Shown here in pieces: positions 7,394-16,002 of a DNA stretch of 64,000 nucleotides. Under the pieces are notes generated by a model, which saw only the letters and a list, made by a program, of their open reading frames with translations, made no database searches and was not told the origin of the DNA. The position numbers and the translations under genes are program-made. Every line of letters starts with the position of its first letter. Positions within the stretch are counted from its first letter, which is position 1. The stretch lies in contig CANGKZ010000004.1 of assembly GCA_947454705.1 (NCBI GenBank), positions 124,001-188,000 of the forward strand, in the 5' to 3' direction. Source of the stretch: Verrucomicrobiota bacterium. GTDB taxonomy: Bacteria > Verrucomicrobiota > Verrucomicrobiia > Limisphaerales > UBA9464.

Positions 7394-8605
7394 GTGCCCT
7401 CTGAGAGCTCCCAGCGCTGGATGTTCCGGTTTTCCGCGTTCACTGCGGCGTGCACACTGGTGCTGGTTTGCATCGGTGGACTGGTGACCAGCAAGGGCGT
7501 GGGAATGTCGGTGCCCGACTGGCCCACCAGCTACGGGTACAACATGTTCGCCCTGCCGCTGTCCACGTGGCTGACCGGCGGCGTGTTTGACGAGCATACG
7601 CACCGATTGGTGGCTACCATCGTGGGCACCCTCGTGGTGGCGCAAACCCGCTGGCTCGGAGGGGCCGCCTCCCGCCGTCCGCTGGGGATCATCGGCGTTT
7701 CCGAACTTCTCTGCGGCCTTCTCCTGTTGAAGCTGGGTCCTGACTGGAAGGGTGCCGGCCATTTTCTTTCCGGAATCGGCGGTTTGGTGCTCCTGGCCTC
7801 GCTGGTTCCGGTGAAGAATTCCCCAGCCTCGGCTGGAATTCCGTCGCTCGTCTGGGCGGCCTTCGTGCTCGTTCAATTTCAAGGCCTGCTCGGCGGGCTC
7901 CGTGTGGTGCTCGACAAAGTGGTGGTGTCCGACACCACCTTGGGAACGGTGCTGGGTTTGATTCACGGTTGCCTCGGACAGGCGTTTTTCGTGCTTTTGT
8001 GCTTCATCGCCCTGCGTTTGAGCCCGGTTTGGCAGCGCGCGTCCGTTCCGGTTCAGGGCGGGCTGCGGTTCTTGCTTCCGCTGGCCACCTTCGCCGTCTG
8101 CGCCCAATTGCTCCTCGGTGCTTCGATGCGCCATCAGCATGCCGGCCTGGCCATTCATGATTTTCCGACCGCGTATGGAAAAGTTTGGCCCGCAACGGAT
8201 TCTGCGGCGCTGGAGCGCTACAATCATGCCCGGACTGACGAGGTGGAGGTGACCGCCTTCCAAATCCAGCTCCAGATGTTTCATCGCATCGGGGCGGTGA
8301 TCGCCGTGTCGCTCGTTGCGGCCTGCGCGCTGGCGTCCCGCGCGTCCAGCACGGATCCGGTGGTGGGGCGTGGTGTTGTGATTTGGACGTGCCTGCTGGG
8401 AGTGCAGTTTGCGCTGGGAGCAGCGACCATTTGGACCGCAAAGGCCGCTGACGTGGCCACGGCACACGTGGCGGTGGGGGCTCTTTCGCTGGCCACTGGC
8501 GTCTTGGTGACCCTCCTGAGTCGTCGTCAAAGCACAGTTCCCATTCGTGACGCTTCCCATGTTTCCCCAAAGACGGCAATCTGGCCGGGATCGGTTCCGT
8601 CGTGA
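7394..8605 (+). CDS. ctaA: Heme A synthase (COX15/CtaA family)
   Basis: A 403-residue integral membrane protein that oxidises heme O to heme A for the aa3 oxidase made by the genes downstream. The first helix ends with GGLVTSKGVGMSVPDWPTSYG, the typical CtaA/COX15 signature. Conserved heme-ligand histidines are seen in EHTHR and in HQHAGLAIHDFP, MFHRIGA and TAHVAVGAL. About eight hydrophobic helices are visible. The start at GTG 7394 is uncertain because a 7-nt repeat directly precedes it; ATG at 7421 (MFRFSAF) would also retain the first helix. Confidence 0.9.
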   Translation: MPSESSQRWMFRFSAFTAACTLVLVCIGGLVTSKGVGMSVPDWPTSYGYNMFALPLSTWLTGGVFDEHTHRLVATIVGTLVVAQTRWLGGAASRRPLGIIGVSELLCGLLLLKLGPDWKGAGHFLSGIGGLVLLASLVPVKNSPASAGIPSLVWAAFVLVQFQGLLGGLRVVLDKVVVSDTTLGTVLGLIHGCLGQAFFVLLCFIALRLSPVWQRASVPVQGGLRFLLPLATFAVCAQLLLGASMRHQHAGLAIHDFPTAYGKVWPATDSAALERYNHARTDEVEVTAFQIQLQMFHRIGAVIAVSLVAACALASRASSTDPVVGRGVVIWTCLLGVQFALGAATIWTAKAADVATAHVAVGALSLATGVLVTLLSRRQSTVPIRDASHVSPKTAIWPGSVPS

Positions 8606-8638
8606 GCCGGTTGGTTCGTCTTTAGTTCCTGTTTTTTC

Positions 8639-9616
8639 GTGTCGAATGCTTTGAAAGCACCGTCGCCAGCTCTGTCGCCTGAGGTCGAACTCACGGAGAA
8701 GAGCCGGATGTCCGTCTTCACCGAGCTGGTGAAGGCGCGTCTCACGCTGCTTGTGTTGCTGACCACCCTGGTGGGCTTTTACCTCGGGGCAACGTCGCCG
8801 GTGGACTATGCGCTGATGCTGCACACGCTGTTGGGGACGGCCCTAGTGGCCGCCGGCGCCGCGGCGTTGAATCAATTGATGGAGCGGGAACACGATGCGC
8901 GGATGCGTCGTACCGAAGGCCGTCCGTTGCCTTCAGGTCGAATTTCTCCCAATGCAGTGGTGGTGCTGGGATCCTCCCTGAGCGTTCTCGGCCTGACCTG
9001 GCTGTTGTTCGCCGTCAACGCGATGACCGCGCTGCTCGGCGTGATCACCATTGCCAGCTACCTGTTCCTTTACACCCCCCTGAAGCGTCGGACGGTGCTC
9101 AACACCGCCGTGGGCGCGGTTCCCGGGGCGTTGCCGCCGCTGATGGGCTGGACTGCAGCGACGGGTGGGATCGCGGCGGAAGGCTGGGCCCTGTTCGCCA
9201 TTCTTTTTTTCTGGCAGCTGCCGCACTTCATGGCGATCGCCTGGTTGTATCGTGAAGACTATGCCCGGGCGGGTTTCCGCATGCTTTCCGGCGTGGATCC
9301 GGAAGGGCGGCGAACCGCTGCTTCTGCCGTGCGGAACACGATTGCTCTGCTGGTGATCAGCCTTTTTCCCTTTGTTCTCGGTATTTCCGGGACCGTTTAT
9401 CTCGCCGGGGCTCTGATCCTTGGGCTTGCATTCATGGCGTTTGCCGTGATTTTCGCCCGATCGCTCACCGAGAAGTCCGCCCGGCGATTATTTTTGGCCA
9501 GCATTGTTTATCTTCCACTGTTGCTCGGCTTATTGGTTGCAGACAAACGCAGCAAAAAATTGACACCAGTGATCGGGATTTCCCAACAATCCCCGTGGCA
9601 CGTTCACGTCGGGTAG
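8639..9616 (+). CDS. ctaB: Protoheme IX farnesyltransferase (heme O synthase)
   Basis: A 325-residue UbiA-family prenyltransferase that farnesylates heme b to heme O in the inner membrane. The substrate site NQLMEREHDARMRRTEGRPL contains the N-x3-E-x2-D and R-x2-R-x-x-RPL pattern of CtaB/CyoE. The second acidic site is degenerate but present around LYREDYARAGFRML. Nine hydrophobic helices are expected. The GTG start at 8639 is 33 nt after ctaA, consistent with one transcript. The two enzymes supply heme A to CtaD. Confidence 0.93.
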   Translation: MSNALKAPSPALSPEVELTEKSRMSVFTELVKARLTLLVLLTTLVGFYLGATSPVDYALMLHTLLGTALVAAGAAALNQLMEREHDARMRRTEGRPLPSGRISPNAVVVLGSSLSVLGLTWLLFAVNAMTALLGVITIASYLFLYTPLKRRTVLNTAVGAVPGALPPLMGWTAATGGIAAEGWALFAILFFWQLPHFMAIAWLYREDYARAGFRMLSGVDPEGRRTAASAVRNTIALLVISLFPFVLGISGTVYLAGALILGLAFMAFAVIFARSLTEKSARRLFLASIVYLPLLLGLLVADKRSKKLTPVIGISQQSPWHVHVG

Positions 9617-9667
9617 TTCCGACAGGCCGTTCCGCGCGCTCCCGTTTTCGAACTGACGCAGAAAATT

Positions 9668-11482
9668 ATGCATACCGCGACGACTCACGCTTCTGACCAT
9701 GGACACGCCCATGGCGGCGCGCATGACCACCACGAGCCGGGCTTCTGGAGCAAATACATCTTCTCCACCGATCACAAAATGATCGGCATCCAGTACGGCA
9801 TCACCTCGCTGGTCTTCCTCTTCTTCGGCTTCCTCCTGATGCTGGCCATGCGCCAGCAGCTGGCCTACCCCGGCAAGGCGCTTCCGATCGTGGGTCAGTT
9901 CCTCGCCAAGACCTTGGGCGATGACATGGCCAAGGACGGCGTCATGCAGGCCGACTTGTACAATTCCTTCGGCGCGATGCACGGAACCATCATGGTGTTC
10001 CTCGCGATCGTGCCGCTGGCCTTCGGTGCCTTCGGAAACTATGTCACCCCGCTCCAAATCGGCGCGCCTGACATGGCCTTCCCCCGGTTGAACATGGCCA
10101 GCTTCCACCTGTATTTCCTGGGTGGCGTGGTGATGCTCGCGAGCTTTTTCATCCCCGGCGGTGCGGCGAAGTCCGGTTGGACGAGCTATTCCCCGCTCGC
10201 AACGCTCGCGGACCGCGACCACATCATCAACGGTCAGACCATGTGGCTGATCGGCATGGTGCTGCTGATCACCTCCTCGCTGCTTGGCGCGGTCAACTTC
10301 ATCACCACGATCATCCAGCTCCGCGCCAAGGGGCTCACCTGGATGCGCCTGCCGTTCTTCGTCTGGGCCCAGTTCGTGACCGGATTCCTGCTGCTCCTCG
10401 CCTTCCCTCCGCTGGAAGCCGCTGGTGTCATGCAGCTGGTGGACAACGTTCTGAAGACCTCGTTCTTCCTCCCGACCGGTCTCGTGACCAGCGGCGGTCA
10501 GGTTCCGGTGTCCGGTGGCGGTAGCCCGCTGCTCTGGCAGCACTTGTTCTGGTTCCTCGCGCATCCTGAGGTGTACGTCCTCATTCTCCCGGCGATGGGC
10601 ATTGTTTCCGAAATCATCGCCAACAACACCCGCAAGCCGCTGTGGGGTTACAAGTCGATGGTGTACGCCGCCCTCGGCATCGGCTTCCTGGCCTTCATCG
10701 TCTGGGCTCACCATATGTACCTCACGGGCATGGGAACGAAGATCTCCACGTTCTTCCAGACCACCACCATGATGATCTCGATTCCGTCGGTGATCATTCT
10801 GACGGCCCTGTTCATCTCGCTCTGGGGCGGTTCGATCCGCTTCAACACTCCGATGCTCTTCGCATTGGCGTTCCTCCCGATGTTCGGCATTGGCGGTCTG
10901 ACCGGTCTCCCGCTCGGCTTCAACGCCTCGGACATCTACCTCCACGATTCTTACTACGTGATTGGACACTTCCACTACGTCGTGGCTCCGGGAACGATCT
11001 TCGGCCTCTTTGCCGGCGTGTACTTCTGGTACCCGAAGGCCACCGGCCGCTACATGAGCGAGATTCTCGGCAAGATCCACTTCGCCGGATCGCTGCTCTG
11101 CATGAACCTGATCTTCGCCCCGATGTTCGTTCAGGGTCTGAAGGGCATGAGCCGTCGTATGTATGACGGTGGCGCCACCTACTTCGGCGGCGGACTTGGT
11201 GCGGATCCGGGAATCCTGCAGCTGAACAAGGTCATCACCCACTCCGCAATCCTGCTCGGCCTCTTCCAGCTGCCGTTCATCTTCAACTTCTTCTGGAGCC
11301 TCTGGGCCGGCAAGAAGGTGGAATCCGACAATCCCTGGCAGGCGACCACGCTCGACTGGCAGACCCCGACGCCTCCTCCTCACGGCAACTTTGCCAGCGA
11401 GCCGGTGGTGTATCGCGGACCCTACGAATACAGCGTCCCTGGTGCTTCCAAGGACTTCATCCAGCAAGGCCAACCCGGCTGA
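9668..11482 (+). CDS. ctaD: Cytochrome c oxidase subunit I
   Basis: The 604-residue catalytic subunit of a heme-copper oxidase. HPEVYVLILPAMG near residue 298 carries the CuB histidine and the cross-linked tyrosine of A-type oxidases, followed by the AHHMYLTGMG His pair and, near the end, YYVIGHFHYVV with the heme ligands. About twelve helices are visible. A histidine-rich N-terminal tail (residues 2-24) precedes FWSKYIFSTDHKMIG. The tail is unusual and recurs in other subunits here. Start ATG 9668 is supported by GACGCAGAAAATT with no better alternative. Confidence 0.97.
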   Translation: MHTATTHASDHGHAHGGAHDHHEPGFWSKYIFSTDHKMIGIQYGITSLVFLFFGFLLMLAMRQQLAYPGKALPIVGQFLAKTLGDDMAKDGVMQADLYNSFGAMHGTIMVFLAIVPLAFGAFGNYVTPLQIGAPDMAFPRLNMASFHLYFLGGVVMLASFFIPGGAAKSGWTSYSPLATLADRDHIINGQTMWLIGMVLLITSSLLGAVNFITTIIQLRAKGLTWMRLPFFVWAQFVTGFLLLLAFPPLEAAGVMQLVDNVLKTSFFLPTGLVTSGGQVPVSGGGSPLLWQHLFWFLAHPEVYVLILPAMGIVSEIIANNTRKPLWGYKSMVYAALGIGFLAFIVWAHHMYLTGMGTKISTFFQTTTMMISIPSVIILTALFISLWGGSIRFNTPMLFALAFLPMFGIGGLTGLPLGFNASDIYLHDSYYVIGHFHYVVAPGTIFGLFAGVYFWYPKATGRYMSEILGKIHFAGSLLCMNLIFAPMFVQGLKGMSRRMYDGGATYFGGGLGADPGILQLNKVITHSAILLGLFQLPFIFNFFWSLWAGKKVESDNPWQATTLDWQTPTPPPHGNFASEPVVYRGPYEYSVPGASKDFIQQGQPG

Positions 11483-11521
11483 TCCGTTCCACCGAATCTC
11501 CGACCTCCAACGATCGACTTC

Positions 11522-12382
11522 ATGGAAATCCCCTACACGGTCAAACCCCGGCCTGATACCGGCCTGTACAACGCCAAGGTGGGCATCTGGCTCTTCCTGG
11601 CTTCCGAAGTAATGCTCTTCGGAGCGTTCTTCTCCTCGTACATCCTGCTGCGCGTGGGCGCCCTCGACGGCTTCTGGCCCGATGTCCCCACCGCCTGGCC
11701 CCACGGGTTGCTGAACATTCCCATCGGCACCTTCAACACTGCGGTGCTGATCATCTCCTCGGTTACGGTGGTGATGGCCTGGGTGGCGCTGAAGCAGGGT
11801 AACTTCAAGAAGTTCCAACGCTTCATGACGGTCACCATCGCGTGCGCCCTCGGGTTCCTCTGCATCAAGTCGTACGAGTACAACGAGAAGTTCACCCACT
11901 ACGTCATTCGCCTCAAGGATGGCTCCGCCGTCACCGGTCACTTGGATATCGATGGCCACAGCCCCCGTTTCTGGACGCTCGCAACGGTTACCGAAAAGAA
12001 GATGGCTTCGGTGAAGGTGCATGTGGATGTGCCCAACCAGTTCCGCTATCCGGTCGGGATGAAGCGCCCCGAGGCTCACCACGAAGGTGGCGAGCACGCT
12101 GAGCATGCCGCCCGCGAGATCAAGACCTCGGACATCACCTTCCTTCAGGCGTTTGTTCCGGCGACTGGCACGTTCTTCGCGATCTACTTCACGATGACCT
12201 TCCTGCACGGTCTCCACGTGCTCGGTGGTGCCATCGTCCTCGCCTACTTCACCTACTGCAGTAAGAAGATGTGGGAGACCGATCCGGAACGCCTGACGAA
12301 CCGTATCGAAGTCGGCGGCCTGTTCTGGCACTTCGTTGACCTGGTCTGGATCTTCCTGTTCCCGGTCGTGTACCTCCTGTAG
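11522..12382 (+). CDS. ctaE: Cytochrome c oxidase subunit III
   Basis: A 286-residue membrane subunit that stabilises the oxidase core. Family blocks include KVGIWLFLASEVMLFGAFFSSYI at the start and FWHFVDLVWIFLFPVVYLL at the C-terminus. Between the helix containing CIKSYEY and the TFFAIYFTMTFLHGLHVLGG helix lies a hydrophilic insert of about 75 residues. It includes a short sheet-like part and a His/Glu-rich end (PEAHHEGGEHAEHA). This insert is not part of the usual subunit III fold and could reach the membrane surface as a docking or metal-binding loop. The gene follows ctaD by 39 nt. Confidence 0.93.
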   Translation: MEIPYTVKPRPDTGLYNAKVGIWLFLASEVMLFGAFFSSYILLRVGALDGFWPDVPTAWPHGLLNIPIGTFNTAVLIISSVTVVMAWVALKQGNFKKFQRFMTVTIACALGFLCIKSYEYNEKFTHYVIRLKDGSAVTGHLDIDGHSPRFWTLATVTEKKMASVKVHVDVPNQFRYPVGMKRPEAHHEGGEHAEHAAREIKTSDITFLQAFVPATGTFFAIYFTMTFLHGLHVLGGAIVLAYFTYCSKKMWETDPERLTNRIEVGGLFWHFVDLVWIFLFPVVYLL

Positions 12383-12407
12383 TCGACCGTTTATCCCTTC
12401 TATTTCC

Positions 12408-12779
12408 ATGAGTGATACCTCTCATTCCCACGCTGCGGATCACGGTCACGACGCTGACCACGGACACGATCTGGAGAGCCACAAGAAGCTCTACTGGGCC
12501 GTCGGTGCCGCGCTTTTGGTTGGCACGATTGTGACCGTGCTCGCGCGCTACTGGGAGTTCAACAGTGTCTCCCTGACCATCGCGGTCGCCTTGTTCATCG
12601 CCAGCATCAAGTCGTTCCTCGTGGCCGGCTACTTCATGCACTTGCTGTCGGAGAAGAAGACGATCTATTTGATGCTCGGAACCACGGTGGCGTTCTTCAT
12701 CGGCATGATCGCCCTGATCATGTGGAGCGACAGCGATCTCCCCCGCGGTTCCAAGCCCAAGACCCACTATGTCCCTTAA
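12408..12779 (+). CDS. ctaF: Cytochrome c oxidase subunit IV (CtaF-like)
   Basis: A 123-residue protein of the prokaryotic subunit IV family. Three membrane helices follow a hydrophilic N-terminus of about 25 residues rich in His and Asp (HSHAADHGHDADHGHD). The segment FIASIKSFLVAGYFMHLL, which is characteristic of subunit IV/CyoD-like proteins, is present. ATG 12408 lies 25 nt after ctaE. The stop overlaps the next small gene by 11 nt, indicating translational coupling. The role in assembly is known for the family, not shown here. Confidence 0.85.
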   Translation: MSDTSHSHAADHGHDADHGHDLESHKKLYWAVGAALLVGTIVTVLARYWEFNSVSLTIAVALFIASIKSFLVAGYFMHLLSEKKTIYLMLGTTVAFFIGMIALIMWSDSDLPRGSKPKTHYVP

Positions 12780-12975
12780 GACGTTCCATCTGGTGTTTGT
12801 CACCGCGTCGGTGCTGCTGATGCTTTCCCTCACGGGGTGGTGTCTGGCGCAGTACCGCGACGGCGGACAGGCGGCTCAGTTGGTCTATGCGGCCATCAGC
12901 ATGGTTTGCGCCGTGGGTCTGGTGATCTACGGACGGATCTTCCTGAAGAAACTCAAACACATCAGCTACCTGTGA
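12769..12975 (+). CDS. Small two-helix membrane protein in oxidase operon
   Basis: A 68-residue protein with two hydrophobic segments (FHLVFVTASVLLMLSLTGWC and AISMVCAVGLVIYGRIFL) and a basic C-terminal tail KKLKHISYL. It overlaps the subunit IV gene by 11 nt and the next gene by 4 nt, so it is translated with them. I do not recognise a named family. Its position suggests a small accessory or assembly subunit of the oxidase. Codon-level coupling on both sides makes it a credible gene despite its length. Confidence 0.75.
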   Translation: MSLKTFHLVFVTASVLLMLSLTGWCLAQYRDGGQAAQLVYAAISMVCAVGLVIYGRIFLKKLKHISYL

Positions 12976-13259
12976 AACACCGCCTGACCGCCATCGCGTT
13001 TGGTCTGCTTTTGGCTTCGCCGCTGCCCACCATGGCATGCGCCGCATGCTTTGGGCGCTCGGACTCGCGTCTGGCGGTTGGCATGAACTGGGGGATTTTT
13101 TCCCTGCTGGTGGTGATCGCCACCATGATGGGCCTGATCGCCTCCTTCTTCGTCTTCATCGCGCGCCGCGCGGCGACGCTCCCTGTCGAGCAGCCGACGG
13201 AATCTCCAGCGCCTGCCTCCACGCCCACGTCTCCGACCGCCGACCGAATCGAATCCTGA
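12972..13259 (+). CDS. Small exported membrane protein in oxidase operon
   Basis: A 95-residue protein starting at a GTG that overlaps the upstream stop codon (GTGA). It has a signal peptide (LTAIAFGLLLASPLPTMACAAC), a CAAC motif at the cleavage region, one membrane helix (GIFSLLVVIATMMGLIASFFVF) and a Pro/Thr-rich C-terminal tail of 25 residues. The two cysteines after the signal could bind metal or form a disulfide; this is speculative. No named family is recognised. It sits between the subunit IV and subunit II genes. Confidence 0.7.
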   Translation: MKHRLTAIAFGLLLASPLPTMACAACFGRSDSRLAVGMNWGIFSLLVVIATMMGLIASFFVFIARRAATLPVEQPTESPAPASTPTSPTADRIES

Positions 13260-13284
13260 CACGACCCCTTTCCCTGACCGCACT

Positions 13285-14052
13285 ATGGAATTCTTTAAAT
13301 CCCTGTTGTTCCTCCCGAAGGTTGCCTCGGAGCATGGCTCTGGACTGGACGACCTGTTGGTCTATGTCCACCTGCTGATGGCAGCGTTGTTTATCGGCTG
13401 GCTCGCGTACTTCATCTACGCCGTGGTGAAGCACACCAAGGGCAACAACCCGAAGGCCGATTACCACGGCACCCGCAGCCACTTCTCGAGCTACGCTGAA
13501 ATCGGCGTCGCGGCGATCGAAGGCGTGCTGCTCCTCGGTTTCGCGGTTCCGCTGTGGGCGAAGGCCGTGGACAAGTTCCCCGAGGAAAAGGACGCGACCG
13601 TGATTCAGATCATGGGTCAGCAGTTCGCTTGGAACGCGCACTACGCCGGTCCTGACGGCAAGTGGGGCAAGCAGGAAATCGGCTTCGCGAGCGCGACCAA
13701 TCCGTTCGGTCTTGATTCGAACGACCCTGCTTCCAAGGACGACATCACCTGCCTCCGTGAGAAGTTTCTCGTTCCGGTGAATAAGGAAGTGATCTGCAAG
13801 ATTTCCAGCATGGACGTCATCCATTGCTTCAAGGTGACTCACATGCGCGTGACCCAGGATGCGATTCCGGGCATGAGCATCCCGGTTCACTTCAAGCCGA
13901 CAAAGACCGGCGACTACATCATCACCTGCGCCCAGCTCTGCGGAAACCTTCACTCCACGATGCGTGGTGATTTCAGCGTTGTGGATCAGGCGACGTACGA
14001 CAAGTGGTTCGCCGAGAAGGCCAAGGCTGGCGGCGGCGGCAGCTTCGAGTGA
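13285..14052 (+). CDS. ctaC: Cytochrome c oxidase subunit II
   Basis: A 255-residue subunit carrying the binuclear CuA centre that accepts electrons from cytochrome c or cupredoxin. Two helices (VHLLMAALFIGWLAYFIYAV and IEGVLLLGFAVPLW) precede a periplasmic cupredoxin domain. CuA ligands are His in SSMDVIHCFKV, Cys-x3-Cys and His in CAQLCGNLHSTM, and Met. The usual CuA Glu between the cysteines is Gln here; as that residue ligates through its main chain, the site may remain intact. There is no fused cytochrome c domain. A strong terminator follows. Confidence 0.93.
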   Translation: MEFFKSLLFLPKVASEHGSGLDDLLVYVHLLMAALFIGWLAYFIYAVVKHTKGNNPKADYHGTRSHFSSYAEIGVAAIEGVLLLGFAVPLWAKAVDKFPEEKDATVIQIMGQQFAWNAHYAGPDGKWGKQEIGFASATNPFGLDSNDPASKDDITCLREKFLVPVNKEVICKISSMDVIHCFKVTHMRVTQDAIPGMSIPVHFKPTKTGDYIITCAQLCGNLHSTMRGDFSVVDQATYDKWFAEKAKAGGGGSFE

Positions 14053-14068
14053 TTCGGTTTTTTCCTTC

Positions 14069-14106
14069 AAAGGCCGCCGGAATCCATTCCCGGCGGCCTT
14101 TTGTTT
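14069..14106 (+). terminator. Terminator of cytochrome oxidase operon
   Basis: A 9-bp GC stem (14072-14080 with 14090-14098), extended by AAA/TTT pairs, is followed by TTTTGTTTTG. It starts 16 nt after the ctaC stop codon. Confidence 0.85.
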
Positions 14107-14206
14107 TGTGGTTGGAGCAGCACCGGATTCCTCCACGGGGATCATTTGATTCGAACCCATTCCTGTGCTTCCGTGCACGCGGTGATTCTCAGCGGCGATA
14201 TCCAGG

Positions 14207-14824
14207 ATGAATGATCGATTTCAACGGGTGGTTTGGGCGGTCTTTGCCGTGCTGCTGGCTGGCATCGGCACGGTCGCGTTTCTGCGTGAATCGCGTCGCT
14301 CGGTGCTGCCGGTGATTGGCCCGCTCCACGACTTTTCCCTCACCAATCAGGTGGGCGGACTGGTCGGGTTGTCCTCGCTCAAGGGAAACGCCGGCGTGGC
14401 CAATGTGATCTTCACACTCTGTCCCACGCAGTGTCCGAAACTCACCGCCCAGATGTCGCGCATTCAGTCCAGGATGCCACAGGGGGCCCGCTTGGTTTCG
14501 CTGACCGCGGATCCGCTTCACGACACGCCGGCGGTGCTAAAGAAATACTCGGAGACGTATCATGCAGATCCGAGCCGGTGGTGGTTTGTCACCGGTACCA
14601 AGGCTGAGCTTTACCGGTTCGCGGTGGAGGATTTGAAGTTCAATCTCCTCGAAGCCGCGGATCCAGCAACCGCGAAGCTGGAGGACCGGTTCATTCACTC
14701 CACCGACTTCGCTGTGTTTGACCGTTCCGCGCGATTGCGAGCCGTGGTTCACGGCGAGGATGCGGATGCGGTGGATCAAGTGGTGCGTCTTTTGAAGGAA
14801 TTGCAGCGCGAACCCCTCCCATGA
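14207..14824 (+). CDS. SCO1/SenC family copper chaperone
   Basis: A 205-residue thioredoxin-fold protein anchored by one N-terminal helix (VVWAVFAVLLAGIGTVAFL). The copper site CPTQCP follows FTL, and a later conserved His is in FIHSTDF. SCO proteins deliver copper to, or reduce, the CuA site of subunit II. The placement just behind ctaC fits this role. Its stop overlaps the DUF420 start by 4 nt. Confidence 0.88.
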   Translation: MNDRFQRVVWAVFAVLLAGIGTVAFLRESRRSVLPVIGPLHDFSLTNQVGGLVGLSSLKGNAGVANVIFTLCPTQCPKLTAQMSRIQSRMPQGARLVSLTADPLHDTPAVLKKYSETYHADPSRWWFVTGTKAELYRFAVEDLKFNLLEAADPATAKLEDRFIHSTDFAVFDRSARLRAVVHGEDADAVDQVVRLLKELQREPLP

Positions 14825-15267
14825 CTGTTTCCGATCTTCCAGCGATCAATGCGACCTTGAACGGCCTGAGTGCGATCCTGCTCGCGTCGGGTTGGTTTGC
14901 GATTCGATCCGGCCGCCGCGACGTCCACCGCAATTGCATGGTGGGGGCGCTGGTGACCTCGGCGGTGTTTCTTGCCTGCTACCTGACTTATCACACGTTG
15001 ATGCAGCGGACGCACGGCCGGGCCCATACGGTGTTCACCGATCCGGCCTGGTTTCGGCCCTTCTATCTGGTGCTGCTCGGGACTCATCTGATTGGGGCGA
15101 TTGCGATGTTGCCGTTGATCTGGATCACATTTCAGCGCGCCTTTCGTCAGCAGTTTGAGGCGCATCGACGCATCGCGCGGTGGACGTTGCCGATCTGGTT
15201 TTATGTCTCCGTCACTGGCGTGGTGATCTACCTGTTGCTGTATCAAATCTTTCCGCAGAAGGCCTAG
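14821..15267 (+). CDS. DUF420 membrane protein
   Basis: A 148-residue protein with four membrane helices matching the DUF420 (YozB-like) pattern. It has DLPAINATLNGLSAILLASG at the start, HRNCMVGALVTSAVFLACYLTYH with conserved His, LLGTHLIGAIAMLPL, and a final helix FYVSVTGVVIYLLLYQIFP. The function is unknown, but the family is commonly found next to SCO and oxidase genes, suggesting a role in oxidase assembly. It overlaps the SCO gene by 4 nt. Confidence 0.85.
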   Translation: MTVSDLPAINATLNGLSAILLASGWFAIRSGRRDVHRNCMVGALVTSAVFLACYLTYHTLMQRTHGRAHTVFTDPAWFRPFYLVLLGTHLIGAIAMLPLIWITFQRAFRQQFEAHRRIARWTLPIWFYVSVTGVVIYLLLYQIFPQKA

Positions 15268-15305
15268 CCACCGAGTTGCCTGGAGTTTGCTGGAGTTCAC
15301 GCATC

Positions 15306-15929
15306 ATGCCGATCACGCCCCAGCAGTTTGAGGAGATTCAACGGCGGCTCTCCGGGAAGGGCCCCCGAAAGACCTCGGAGTCCGCAGAGGCGGCTGGCAT
15401 TCGTGCCTCGGCACCGGCATTGCCCGAAGCTCGGATCGTGCTCGGGATTGATCCGTCCCTCCGGGGAACCGGCTATGGAGTCATCCGTGTGGCCAAGCCG
15501 CGTCACGAACTGCTGGCGCAGGGAACGATTCATTGTCCCGCCCGCTGGGAGCGCTCGCGGTGTCTTGGGAAGATTGCCTCCGATCTTCGCGACGTGATTT
15601 CGACGCACCATCCCGATGTCTGTGTCGCGGAGGGGTTGTTCTTTGCTCAGAATCTTCAGACTGCGTTGATCATGGGTGAGGCGCGTGGGGCTGCGTTGTC
15701 GGTGGTGGCGATGGCGGGGTTGCCCATTTTTGAAATCGCGCCGCGCAAGGTGAAGCAGGCGATGGTGGGCTTCGGCGGCGCGCAGAAGGACGCGGTGGCG
15801 CGCATGGTTCAGCGGATGCTCCAGCTGGAGGAGATTCCGGATCCCGATGCTGCGGATGCCCTGGCCCTCGCGTTGGTTTATTTGCAGGGCGGGGGACAGT
15901 CCGCGCTCAATCCGCTCAAGCGAATCTAA
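15306..15929 (+). CDS. ruvC: Holliday junction endonuclease RuvC
   Basis: A 207-residue RNase H-fold nuclease that resolves Holliday junctions. Acidic catalytic residues appear in GIDPSLRGTG (Asp), VAEGLFFAQN (Glu) and DPDAADALALAL (the final Asp pair). About 40 residues precede the usual family start; they are hydrophilic and rich in Lys, Arg and Ser. If the start is ATG 15306 the protein is longer than typical RuvC; no later start codon fits better near VLGIDPS. ruvA and ruvB are not adjacent. Confidence 0.92.
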   Translation: MPITPQQFEEIQRRLSGKGPRKTSESAEAAGIRASAPALPEARIVLGIDPSLRGTGYGVIRVAKPRHELLAQGTIHCPARWERSRCLGKIASDLRDVISTHHPDVCVAEGLFFAQNLQTALIMGEARGAALSVVAMAGLPIFEIAPRKVKQAMVGFGGAQKDAVARMVQRMLQLEEIPDPDAADALALALVYLQGGGQSALNPLKRI

Positions 15930-16002
15930 GACTGCCGTGGCTCGGCTGGGATTTTGGCACTTGGCCGTGGGACGGGATCAGGGGAGGTTTGGGGATTGAG
16001 TT

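Noticed and set aside
9530-12409. Minus-strand 959-codon open frame
   Set aside because: Antisense to ctaD and ctaE, low-complexity Arg/His/Asp composition; a shadow frame.
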